From assembly GCA_015501595.1 (NCBI GenBank), contig JADNRX010000236.1:23224-87223 (forward strand): a stretch of 64,000 nucleotides of DNA, read 5' to 3'. Numbering within the stretch: position 1 is the first letter of the stretch; each line of letters opens with the position of its first letter. Source of the DNA: Hymenopellis radicata. Its lineage: Eukaryota > Basidiomycota > Agaricomycetes > Agaricales > Physalacriaceae. Below are positions 11,888 through 23,640 of this stretch, piece by piece. Both the position numbers and the translations under genes were made by a program. The notes under the pieces are model-generated. The model made no database searches, had not been told where the DNA came from, and saw nothing but the letters and a program-made list of their open reading frames with translations.

Positions 11888-13866
11888 TCAGATAACCTTG
11901 GATACTCGCCATTGAAAACTCATGATCGGAATGCCTTCCGCAAAGGTATCGGCGAGCTCAACGAAACGGCGCTGAGAGAGTTGCGGTCCTTGGGTGGTGT
12001 GGAGTTTTCCAATAAACGTGACAGAGGACGGCAAAGCTAAGGACTCCAGTGACGACTGAGTATGACTGGAGGCATATCCTGAGTCATCGGAGGCAAGGCT
12101 TTCCTTGTCATACTTCAGAATCGTCAACGAGGTCACTTCCCATTCTTCCTGGGTCCGAAGGATTATAGAATCGCATGAAGAGCTCTCTTGCCTGGTACTT
12201 CGCGGCCAGCTTAAACTCGATATGAAGATCCATGCGGCCCGGACGAGAAAGAGCTTTATCGAGCGACTCGTATTTGTTTGTGGTCGCAAATAGGATACGG
12301 CCTTCTTGGGCACCTATGCCGTCCAGGGCATTCAATATGCCACTGAGACTGACTCTGTGACAGTAGGTGCGCACATTAATCAAAGACATTTTAGCGATAG
12401 AAAGGACTTACCGACTACACCCTGATTGCCCAGGCCATGCCATCATGTTCGGCGACGAATGTCCCTCCTCATTGTCTCTATTCAAGGTTGCGCTGAATGC
12501 AGCATCGATATCTTCGATGAGGGCAATACAATTTCCAGGTAGAGCATTGAAAAGCCTGCTTAGGCCAGCGTCGTCCAAACCGCCTTGCGACAGCGATACA
12601 ACATAAATGTCAAGACCTAGCTCCCCTGCGATTGCAGAGATGAATGACGTCTTGCCAGAACCGGGAGGGCCGTACTGTTTTAGTTCGTCAGTGTTTGAAC
12701 AAAGCCGAGCAGGGATATGTACCAAAAGATAGCCCCGGCGGAACGGAATAGATCGCTTGAAGTACCAGGCTTTGCTACTCAGAAAACTGATTGCATCCTT
12801 GAGTACAAGGTCCTTCACAGCAGGGTCAAGAATGATTGAGTCGAAGCTACGCTTGGGATTGAAGGATGTGAGATTCCAGCGTCCCGATTGAGGGGACCAA
12901 GGATCACCGCCCACTGTAGATGTATAAACATTTGTACCGATGAGTAGAGTTGCGGCATAAGCTTTCTGTGCCTCTCGAAGAAGGTCCAGAATGATAGATG
13001 GGTTTCGAGCGATGACGCTGTTAACAAAATCCTCAGAAGGAGGGAGTAATGGGGATGATATCACTTACCTGACATGAAGGTCTGCGCAGATGTTCAAAGC
13101 GGGACCAGGGGTACCGAAGTAGGCATTCGGGGACGTTTCGAAGGCTCCTCCACTAGCAGCAGTGTTATATTGGCCCCTGTATGTTGGTGCGGTGCGCCCA
13201 ACAGTCAGGTAGTGATTCTTAAACCAGCAGGAGTAGGTAAAGCCCGTCTGAGGAATGAATCTCAGGTCACGGATGGCATTGTTGTCGTCTGCTCTGTATG
13301 GTCCGAGCGCACTGGAGCTCACAGACGCTGCCTCTCTTGAAAACCTGATCTTTCGGGAATTTGCTAGAATCCCAAGTTTTCTTTTCAGACTTCAACGCAA
13401 TACAAACGAAAGACCTACCCCATCCTGGTTGATTGGATAGCCATACCATCATCCATTCTTGAAACAGGATTAGTGATGCCCGGTACGCGCTCCAGTATTA
13501 CTCACTATGACATGGCTCGTTGCTGTCAAACTCGATGTCTAGATACACCGCGTCTAGAAGCCTGGTCTGCACACCCGTTCGCAGGCGCCAAAACTCAACC
13601 CTCAACCATGCGAAGATCCAGCGGCACGAATCAACTAGCCAGCCAATCGTGGCGATGATTAGCCAGTCTCGAAGAGCAGATGTCGAGTACAGACGCGAAA
13701 TGAAAGAAGTCACTTCTGGAGGCACGGGGAGCGAGGTCAAAATCTCTGGTAAAGGAGAAACGGTTGCTGTAACGTTCATCGCCGCGCGGGTCCCATCGAT
13801 AAGTGGACGCATGCCCTGCAGAATCTGGACATTCATAAACTGCTGCATGTCCATGAGCTGGAACAA
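11888..13866 (-). CDS. BCS1-like AAA ATPase, tandem copy 1 (3' end out of frame)
   Basis: A membrane-anchored AAA ATPase related to mitochondrial Bcs1, the chaperone that inserts the Rieske protein into complex III. Filamentous fungi carry many BCS1-like paralogues of unknown role, so the exact job is not known. The order is MQQFMNVQ near the N-terminus, a membrane segment (LRDWLIIATIGWLVDSC), the BCS1_N domain, Walker A GPPGSGKTS (about 12645-12670), Walker B CIALIEDIDAAF, and sensor/arginine regions FATTNKYESLDKALSRPGR. Compared with copy 2, one base is missing near 11935, so the frame ends at 11888 in an unrelated tail. The expected last 45 or so residues (MASIQGYLMWHKTDP...) sit in another frame at 11712-11912. 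A possible 58-bp intron at about 12055-12112 removes an in-frame stop. The shift could be a real truncation or a sequence error. Confidence 0.85.
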
Positions 13867-14311
13867 TAGAGCGTGTGAACTTTCAGTGAAACAGAGGATG
13901 AAGAAACCACGAACTTCTGCCTATATCAAAGGAGGGAGCGAGGGAGCGCGGACACAGAGCTGTCAAATAGATGTGGGATCTGTCCTCGAGGCTATTGTGT
14001 GGTCAGGTTCGCATGATGGCCATGTCATTTGAGCTATTTTGACGCATAAGCGCCCGTAGTGCGGGAGAAAGTGTGACTGTCGGGACCGAGCGTGACCTCC
14101 TAGACGATCTCTGTTAGTATGGCTAGTATTGCTGCTAGACTGAGAATAATGCGATGCGCTTCATGGCTCCCTCACGCCGTCATGGCATGTGAACTACAGC
14201 AAACGTGACACGCATACATAGAACAGAAACCGTTTGATATTAACTGAAGAGTGGCATGAAGAACGCAGCGTGTATTAAGCGCCCATCATGATCAGTATTC
14301 CTCATTACGCG

Positions 14312-16368
14312 TCATGTTGATAGATCCAGGTCAGTCTTGTCACTGGCGTCGGACCGAGTCTCGTGTACCCAATCCTTGATCCCTGCCGCTGCAGCGAGAG
14401 GATCTGTTTTATACGCCATCAAATAACCCTGAATACTTGCCATAGAAAACTCGTGCTCTGGGATTGCTTCAGCGAAGGCATCAGCAAGCTCTTGAAGTCG
14501 ACTCTGTGAAAGTCTCAATACTCGGGTGGTGTGGAGTTTGTCCATGACAGTGACGCAGGACGGGACTGATGAAGACGCGTGGACAACGGGTAAGCCGTTT
14601 GAGGTGCTTTCTTTATCGTCCTCGGCGAGATCACTACCCCTCGGGTTGTAGAATCTCTTGAACAGCCCCTCCGCTTGATATTTCGCGGCGAGCTTGAACT
14701 CAATGTGAAGGTCCATACGGCCAGGACGTGAAAGTGCTTTATCAAGCGATTCGTACTTGTTTGTAGTTGCGAAGAGGATGCGCCCTTCCTGTGCGCCTAT
14801 GCCGTCCAACGCATTGAGCAATCCGCTGAGACTGACACTACGTAGGCAATGCATGCGTAAGATTATAACGAGGAGTCTGATGATAGAACTAAGCTTACCC
14901 CAGATCTTGGACCGGCGGCCAGCCAACCATGGTGCCAGGCAAATCGTTGCCAGTGGCGTCACGATTCACCTTCCTAGTGAATGCGGCATCGATATCTTCA
15001 ATTAGAGCGATACAATTGCCGGGGAGATCGTTAAAAAGTCTGGTAAGACCTGCATCGTCCATGCCAGCTTGCGAAAGAGATATGATATAGACGTCAAGGC
15101 CTAATTCGCCCGCAATGGCAGATATAAATGACGTTTTCCCGGAGCCGGGAGGACCGTACTGTATTCGATCGTCAGTTCCGAAGCAAATGACCATGTTAAA
15201 AAATGACAGGACCAGGAGATATCCACGGCGGAATGGAATACATCGTTCAGAGTACCAGGCTCTATTGCTCAGGAAACTTATCGCGTCTTGGAGTAGAAGA
15301 TCCTTTATAGCAGGATCAAGAACGATCGAATCAAAGCTCCGCTTTGGAGTGGTGGAGGAAAGTTTCCACTGCCCGGAGTCATTCGAACCCCAATGCACGT
15401 TGTTGAAAGCAGCCGTATAGACATTGGTTCCATGAATCAGGGTGGCCGCGTAAGCTTTCTGAGCCTCGCGAAGAAGATCTAGAATAATAGATGTGTTCCC
15501 AGCGACGATGCTAGTGGCGAAACTTTCAAAATCAACGTAATGTCTTCAGGATGTCGCGTACCTGATGAACAGATTGGCGCCATTGAAGCCGCCACGAACT
15601 CCGCCGTAGAAGGGAGCAGGAGTTAGGTATCCTCCGTCATAGTCGTGATCGTATATCTCAGTTGAAGTTGGTGCAGCTCGTCCAACAGTTAGGTAATGCC
15701 TCTTGAACCAACATGAATAGTTGAAGCCAGTCTTAGGCACGAACCTAAGATCGCGGATTGCATCGTTGTCCTCCGGTTCGTAAGGCCCAAGGGCGCTGGA
15801 GCTCACAGAAAGGGCTTCACGGGAAAATCTAATCTTTCGAGCATTTGCTGGAAACAATTCTACTTGAGAACACGATGCCATTCATGAAGAATACGACTGA
15901 CCCCATCCGGGCTGCTTCGAAAGCCAGACCAACATCCACTCTAAATATGCAGTCAGTGCTCACTAAGTGTCAAATCTTTGAGGCGTGAGAATATCGTACT
16001 ATGGCAAGGTTCACTACTCGCAAACTCGACCTCAAGGTAAACCGAGTCCATGATCTTGGCCCGCACGGCTGTTCTCAAGCGCCAAAAATTGAACCTCAGC
16101 CGTCCAAATGCCCAACGGCAGAAATCGAAGACCCAGCCGAGGGCGGCGATAATCAGCCAGTCCCTGAGGGTAGAGAACGAGCTCAGCCGGGAGATGAAGG
16201 AGGACACTTCTGCGGGAAGAGACAGGGAGGAGAAGATCTCGGGAGGATGAATTCAACTGCTGTAGAGTTTGCTGTCGAGTTTAGCGCCATCAGACTCCCG
16301 TCGATAAGAGGGCGCATCCCCTGCAAAAGCTGGATATTCATAAACTGCTGCATGGTAGGCATATCCAT
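14312..16368 (-). CDS. BCS1-like AAA ATPase, tandem copy 2 (frameshift near the N-terminus)
   Basis: Paralogue of the preceding gene in the same orientation and with the same architecture. It starts MDMPTMQQFMNIQ at 16368, then a membrane segment (LRDWLIIAALGWVF), the BCS1_N domain, Walker A GPPGSGKTS split by a short intron just before it, Walker B CIALIEDIDAAF, the NKYESLDKALSRPGR block and an intact C-terminus ending at 14312. Near 16243 the N-terminal frame (..TAVEFILP) does not connect to the frame encoding ..EIFSSLSLPAE. One additional C in the local C run would join them exactly as in copy 1. No splice pair repairs this. The copies share protein similarity but their DNA is well diverged, so the duplication is old. 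Likely location is mitochondrial inner membrane by family, but the client is unknown. Confidence 0.85.
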
Positions 16369-17082
16369 GGCAGTAGATTACTCTGAAACGGAAGGGAGCG
16401 AGTGGACGACACCGATAACTTGATTTATAAAGAGGTTGGTGAGTGGAAGGCCGCCTGGCGTGAGTCACCACGTCCCTTGATGGTGGAAGGAAGGAAGACA
16501 GGAAGATTGATTCTCGGAAATGATATTCGACGCGTGGCCTTGCGTAAGCCTGCGTCGTTCAATTGTAATCCTGTTCTACTGGCCTACCTGGGCCGGCTTC
16601 CCGTAAGCCATATATTCGCTGTTTGACTCTGACATGCAACAGGCACTCATTGATTATTGGGTTTGTGGCCCCATATGTCCCATGTTTTACCGCGTCACTG
16701 GCGTCATCTAATGTGGGCAGACATAGTGGGGATAGGTGGCACGTACTTGCCTGTATTCCGCCACCGGCGTTCCTCTGTGGGACCGTGCCGTGTATCGACT
16801 TCCTTGGTCCCGGCTCTGACGCAGCTTTCGTCATCGTGGGCGCGAGTTTCTGACACGTAGACCGCGCAGGACCGCGCCTTGCAACATCGAGACAATCTGT
16901 CACTATGGTTAGAAAAATCGTCGGTTTGGCTCAGTTTCTAGTCTGAGTGACGAGGGACGGCGGAAGGAGGCGATCCTTGTCACGTGAAGGAACAAATTAC
17001 CCTTCCTTTTCCGCTGCCTCTGACGGTGATGTCGTCCTAAAACTGACGATAAGTGGTGTTCAACTGAATGGCGAATTTATTG
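16369..17082. other. Intergenic region between BCS1-like copy 2 and COQ8
   Basis: This is the promoter side of BCS1-like copy 2 and the 3' flank of COQ8. Only short frames on both strands are present and no gene is supported. Confidence 0.5.
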
Positions 17083-19390
17083 CTATGGATCATACTGGTC
17101 AACAACAACATCCCAAATGCGTTTGGTATCGATGGTCGCTTCCAACCTAGCGGCCAAGAGAAACGCGCCGCTAAGCTTCCTGTTCAAGCTATACGTCTCC
17201 CGGGGCGGCGGCGTGAGTCGGTGCTGCAACATGACCGGTATTTGCGCACGAATCTCCGCTGTTATATCTGCCCAAAGTGTTCTAGGTCCGAATGAAAATG
17301 GCTGCGTTGTCGTAGCCTTGAAAGGAGTAGCCAATAGCGTCATGGACTTGACATGCGCGTCAAGCATCAGCTGTAGTCTTCGTCAATATCGCTGGTGTTT
17401 TATGAATAGGGAAAAATAACCTCGTTCTCATCCCCCGTCAGATACCCTACTTTTAAACTCCAATCGACGCAAGCTTGCCAGTTATCTGAGGCCGCAGCTT
17501 TTAGGAGGTTCAACCACCCATCCATAAACTCTTTCGAATATTCCCTTGTTGCTCCAAAATCGACCAAGCCAATCCTGCGCGAGCGGGAATCCCAGAGGAA
17601 GTTGGTCCAATTCGGATCCGTTTGCATCATGCGGAAGTGGAAGAGTTCTCTCAGGCAAAGTTCAATTACTCGAGATGCGATCTGTTGAGAACATCAAAGG
17701 GGGGAAATAAAGAAAATGCGAGGAGTCAAACATCATTGCGGTCGACTTGTGATAATGCCTTCACGCCTGCTTCTCCGACGCTGACACCGTCGATGTGTTC
17801 CATAACCAGAACACGCTCGGTGCTACCGTCCCATACCCAAGGGACCTTGAACCGTTCGTCATCCTTCAGATTGGATGCAAACATTCTGAGAAACGAGGCT
17901 TCTCTCGCATAGTCGCACTCGTCCGCAAGTTCGCCTTTCATGACCTGCAGTTCGGAATGAGCATCTGCCAAGCACCTCGGGGAAAATACGCACCGAGACA
18001 GTCCGGTCCAGAAAGAGTCCTTTTGGCAGGAGCTTTCCAGCAGTCAATAAAAACTTGATATACCCCAGATCCGTCTCAATTGAATTGGCGATGTTTGGGA
18101 ACTGAATTTTGACCGCGACCGGCAAAGGTACATGCGTCGGGGAGAGTTCCGCCTTCAGAACAGCCTGATGGACTTGACCGATCGATGCAGCGGCGAATGG
18201 GATGCGATCGAAAGAGTCAAAGCAGGCAGCCCATTCATTGCCCAGAGAATCTCGCATGACTCTCTGACACAAAGACAGACCGATAAGGCACGAAAACAGA
18301 GGGGAAAGGAATAACATACCTCCATCTGCGCGTCGGGCATATAATGCGCGCTGTCTTGAACACGTCTAAAGATTTGGTCTACTTCCGGTGGAAGAATATG
18401 CGTGTCTGTTGATAAATGTTAGCAGTGTTTGGCTATAAGTAGGTACGTTTGACCTTGAATACTAAGAAACTGGCCCAGCTTCAAAGCCGCGCCACGCATT
18501 TGTGACAGCTTAGACACCAGGCGCTTGATGTTTGCCTCAGTCATCATAACGGAAGACTCCGTATTCGAGCTGCTGCCTGTCCTACGAATGATTTCTGAGG
18601 CGGCGCCATAGCCCAAAGAAGCAGCAAGGCCTGAAAAATGGTTTTAAGCGTTGAACAAGGGAAAGGTCGGGTGTGATGTACCTCCGTAATGGAACAGGCG
18701 GCCTATTTTGGAGGAAGGAACTTTGGAGGACATCAAGTTTCGGGATGTGGGAGTGAGGTCTGGGGATACGCGCTCAAAAATGAGCTCGGACGATTCCGCT
18801 ACAATTCTACGCGGCGGAATTGTCGCAGTCGACGCCTCAGCGGGAGATTGAGCAACTGGTGTAGTTTTCTCTTCAGAAAGAGGAGCAAAAGGAGGAGAAG
18901 GCGCGTCTACTGTGCTCTTCAAGAACCGTCAAGATATAATGCAGAGTGGGCTAAGCCAAGGACATACGGCCATTAGTTCCGGGAGTTCTTCATGGATGCC
19001 GGATATCTCTTCAAGGGTCTGTGAGGACATTAATCAAACGAATGATAGCACAAAATGGCCAACACACGTCAGCTCCCGTTGCCTGAAGGAAGGTTTCGAC
19101 TGGCGGTCTTTTTACATCGCGCTCGACGCGAACCTGATGCTCGGGACGTTCATACAGCGTGACGGGCTCTGTCTTTTCGTTTTATGAGTCGTATCGAGCC
19201 CTAAACGCGATGTGCTCACCGTTTTGTCATCGCACGGTCTTCTGCCCGCGGTTGAGCGCGTAGGTTGGGCCGAGCCGCGATTCAACGTCCCGCCCGTGGC
19301 CTGGGCCGCTCTTATACGCGCCGCATGCGAGAGAACGTCGACAGTGGTGGACAGGACACAGAGCCAGTTGTATGCTGGTCCTGGCGGCAT
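17083..19390 (-). CDS. COQ8: COQ8 / ADCK3-type atypical kinase-ATPase of coenzyme Q synthesis
   Basis: A mitochondrial UbiB-family protein that supports assembly of the CoQ biosynthetic complex on the inner membrane. The start at 19390 opens MPPGPAYNWLCVLSTTVDVL, typical of fungal COQ8 N-termini. Four short introns can be placed by phase in the first 800 bp, giving ERPEHQVRVERDVKRPPVET, then TLEEISGIHEELPELMA, then the Pro/Ser-rich linker. The diagnostic KxGQ motif is in RGAALKLGQFLS (about 18470-18500). The Ala-rich nucleotide loop reads AAASIGQVHQAVL, the lysine motif VAVKIQFPN, the ExD region ADECDYAREA, the catalytic loop QTDPNWTNFLWD, the DFG equivalent VDFGATREY, and the C-terminal HRLTPPPRETYSLNRKLSG is highly conserved. 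It appears full length and intact. It shares a 258-bp promoter with the divergent membrane-protein gene at 19649. Confidence 0.95.
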
Positions 19391-19648
19391 GCAAGGATGA
19401 CCGAATCAGGAAGGAAGAGGGTAACCTCGGAAAGGAAAGGCCATTGCCTATTTTAGCCTGCCGCCTGCTTCCACCAAACGTCCAGGCCCATTCTCTCCTG
19501 TTGGCTTTGGGGTCCCCAGATCGTTGTGTCTCATTCTGAATTGGCGGATGACGGAACCTAAATGATCCCGTGTCCCTCGTGTTTGTATAAGCTGGTAGAT
19601 GTATATATGATAAACGCGTTCACCTCCAACTTCCAGGCTCCTTTCGCG

Positions 19649-21139
19649 ATGGCGCTGAACGATAACGACGCTGCACTCGTTGGGTCTTACGCGTCTACAT
19701 TTTTCTTTGGTGCGCTGAAGTGATTTACATTGTCCAGTTCGCTGATGGAGGTTAGGGATATACCTCGTAATTGCAGTAGAGTGCAGCAAGTTACTCTATC
19801 AGCGCTACAAGACTGGCCGTGGTCATAAGTACCTCGCAACCACACACGTCTTGCTCCTCGTGTTTATCAGTACGGTAAATCTGTCGTTTCCTCGGATACA
19901 GTATCTTCTCAACTCACTTTTGCAGAGATGCCTCGCTACAGCTGAACGAGCCATGAACGCCTACAAATATTCCAACGTTAGCAGGGGCGTTATTGCCATG
20001 GGAGGTTACTCATCGCCAATGGGTTTACTCGTCTGCATCCTCTTTGTCCTCGTCGTACTCATTTATGATGCATTTCTGGTACATATTGATTGCCATTCCA
20101 CTTGATCCCCATGCACTAATCAGGACTCTAGATCTTCCGAACTTTCGTTGTGTGGAATAACGGCTTCATAGTCATTGTGATTCCTGTTCTTGCGACCCTT
20201 GCTGACCTTGGTAAGTTTCGACTCAACCAGGAACCTTTGCGTCGTGTCCCTCAAGGTTGCTTAGGGTCCGGCACTTGGTGGATATACCTAAACGCTACCT
20301 TCATCGAAGTCAGAGGTTTACCGACTAATCTTGTAACGGCCTTGACCGTCTTTTCCTCCTTGACGGCGTTCGTCAATGTTTTCTGTACCGGCAGGTCACT
20401 TTTCGTGCAGTTTTGTCCTATATCTGACCCGTGACGTCTCTGCAGGACTCATTGCTTATCGAATTCTTGGCGTTAAAACCCGATCCAAAGGCCTCAAGCG
20501 GGACGATTCCTTTACACGGATAGTAGCTCTTGTCGTAGAATCAGGTATGTCCTATGACTGTATTTCAAATGGTCATTCGACGTTCTTCTAGCTGTGGCTA
20601 CTTGTATCGTGTCTTTGTGTATCATCATCACTCTCGTGGTTCGATCCTTCTCATGTTATATCTTCTCGGACATTGTGAGTCATTCATGCAGACTAGTAGG
20701 AGTTGGTGTTGTTATTGACAAAACATTCTCAGTCCGCTCCTACCATTGTATGTTCCTTTTATGACGCCACGCAACCAACGGACTGATCAGGATTATTCAC
20801 AGGGCATCGTGGTACGTGATTTCCCTCTCCAGTCGTTCTTTATCAACGCGCTTGTTCCCCTAGTTTTGTAGCATTGTTATACGCGTCAGCCAAGGACGAA
20901 GTCACGGCGACCCCACTCGTGCTTCCTCGAACGAGATCCGCTGGAACTCTAGTGAAAATGAGGACCCAGAAACCACCGCCTCGAGCGGCAATGTCCCTAT
21001 CTGCCTTGAGAGCGTTGTACACTCAGAGAACAGTCGTGAAGACCAAAACTTCAATCGCTCCACCCTGAAACTCGCGCGTGTCCCTCCTCCAGAGTTGCCT
21101 GTTTTTGAAAGAACTATCATCAAAGGCGAGGCCTACTAG
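19649..21139 (+). CDS. Orphan multi-pass (seven-helix-like) membrane protein of basidiomycetes
   Basis: No biochemical function is known. The type belongs to the large basidiomycete set of orphan integral membrane proteins with about seven helices and a hydrophilic tail. The ATG at 19649 starts MALNDNDAALVGSYASTFFF. Removing a 46-bp intron (donor just after STFFF) gives GIYLVIAVECSKLLYQRYKT, then helices LATTHVLLLVFIST, MGLLVCILFVLVVLIYD, the typical FLIFRTFVVWNN turn, IVIVIPVLATLADLG, LVTALTVFSSLTAFVNVF, and the last pair around ATCIVSLCIIITLVV. The tail (about 21000-21139) is Ser/Asn/Glu-rich and ends KGEAY. About eight short exons, no disruption. Several splice joins were chosen from hydrophobicity and phase alone. 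It is divergent from COQ8. Confidence 0.75.
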
Positions 21140-21465
21140 TGTTAGCCTAGGTTAGCCTAACATTCCTTCCTACTACTTACCTACTTGTATTTGTATTTGT
21201 TCGTATCTCTATGAGACTGTAATTTTATCGGTTTAATCTAGGACAACCGTTCGTTTGAGTGTTGAACGCGTCAAGCATGGGCTTTTGATTCGGGGTCTGA
21301 GCGCTGCTGTGGTTGCAGACCGTTGCACACGAACGACGGAGAGCAGCTCTGTTGGCCGATGGCCGAGATCACCCTATGTATTTTTGGGCGCTGTCATGTT
21401 TCGGTCGGCGATGGCCGAGAGATCCCCACGCAACGCAGTCCCTCCACGGCCTCCTCCAAACCACC

Positions 21466-22217
<752 letters not shown>

Positions 22218-22556
22218 TGGCCATGTCCCTTCTACTAGGTTTGGACTATCGATTCTAGTTGCGTGGACAGCAGAAATCTCTAGTGTACCAGTATGACAAG
22301 GAGACTTTGAGCAGATTAACGCGCGTGATTGAGCGCTCTCGGTCGCTCTAGGTCTGGATGTGACGTCCGTGTTGCGATCGTACCGCTTTGCAAACGGAGG
22401 TCAACATTTCGGTCTGCCGTGTCCGCCAGGGCAAGGGCTATCAGCAAAAACAGCACAGCTTGGTGGATAGTGCGTCATTTCAAGCACTGCCTTTCAGATT
22501 GATGAATGCGGAGCTGCTAAGCTGTGCTACGGAAGCTTTACACGTCTTTCGCGGGG

Positions 22557-22564
22557 TATATAAG
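22557..22564 (+). promoter_or_regulatory. TATA box of the calmodulin paralogue
   Basis: TATATAAG lies about 150 bp upstream of the ATG at 22715 and suggests that the paralogue has its own promoter rather than being a passive copy. Confidence 0.4.
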
Positions 22565-22714
22565 TGCACGCGTATGTTGAAAATTCGAACCCCACTGACA
22601 ACCCTTCCTGGCTCCAATTTAAAGTGCGCTGAAACGTTTCAATTGATGCCGTAAATCTTGTAATATCTTTAGCATCTTTGCGGTCTCTTTCCAACCACCT
22701 TCTGCCTGTTAACG

Positions 22715-23533
22715 ATGTCCGACCAAATGGTAAGAGCATCCTGCTTTCATGTCGCTCGGAACTCAAAGACGTCTCCTAGACCACTGGCACGTCCCAACTT
22801 GGTCGATCTCTCCCAGAGTAACTGACCTTTCTGATCTTCAGAGCAAGTCTCAGGTATGTACGATTTGAACTGGTGTTGCCTTCATTGCTCAACTACCTGT
22901 AGAATTCAAGGAGGCTTTCTCCCTCTTCGACAAAGGTGCGTATGAAACTCTCATTGCAAAGGACGCCATTCACATCATGCAGATAACGATGGCACTATCA
23001 CCACGACCGAGCTGGGAACAGTGATGCGCTCTCTCGGTCAGAATCCCACAGAAGCCGAGCTTCAGGACATGATAAACGAAGTCGACGCAGATGGAAATGG
23101 GACAATTGATTTCCCAGAGTTCCTCTCAATGATGTCGAAGCGGGTGCTCGATCTTGACAGCGAGGAGGAGATCCGGCAGGCGTTTATGGTTTTTGACAAG
23201 GACAAAAACGGGACCATCAGCGCCTTGGAGTTGAAGCAGGTCATGGCTGGCTTAGGTGCGCTTCCTCGTCGGAGCTTGGTGTGGCGTGAACTAATCTTAA
23301 ATCTATATTGGGAAGGTGAACATCTAACTGACGCTGAACTTGACGCCATGATTAAGGAGGCTGATGCTGATAATAATGGAGTGATTGACTACGCAGGTGA
23401 GCACTCGTCACTCCCTCTGTAATTCATTAACGAGTTCATTCCTTTCAAAAGAGTTCGTCAAGGTAAAGCCCTCGATATTCCATCCGCGTCCTCGTCGGCT
23501 GATGAGTATTCTTAGATGATGCGTGGTCCATGA
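22715..23533 (+). CDS. Divergent calmodulin-like protein (tandem paralogue)
   Basis: A four-EF-hand protein arising by duplication of the upstream calmodulin. Exon 1 encodes MSDQM, exon 2 only a few codons (SKSQ), then [11 protein letters not shown]. The main exon gives [33 protein letters not shown], then diverges: [46 protein letters not shown], ending VKMMRGP with TGA at 23531-23533. All four loops keep their acidic ligands, so it should still bind Ca2+. The N-terminal helix is shorter and the tail replaces the canonical C-terminus. Intron positions match the canonical gene. A block of about 55 bp around the first EF-hand exit helix is identical in DNA to the canonical gene while the rest is strongly diverged. 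Target proteins are unknown. Confidence 0.88.
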
Positions 23534-23640
23534 TCGATTCAATATCATCCAAATCTATAAATATACATCCCATCTCGTTTGCTTTCATTACTTCTTATTG
23601 TACGCACATCAGATTGGCTATCCTCGAACAATAATACTAC

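Noticed and set aside
12055..12112. Second frameshift in BCS1-like copy 1
   Set aside because: A GTATGA..CAG intron of 58 bp restores the frame exactly, so no mutation needs to be assumed here.
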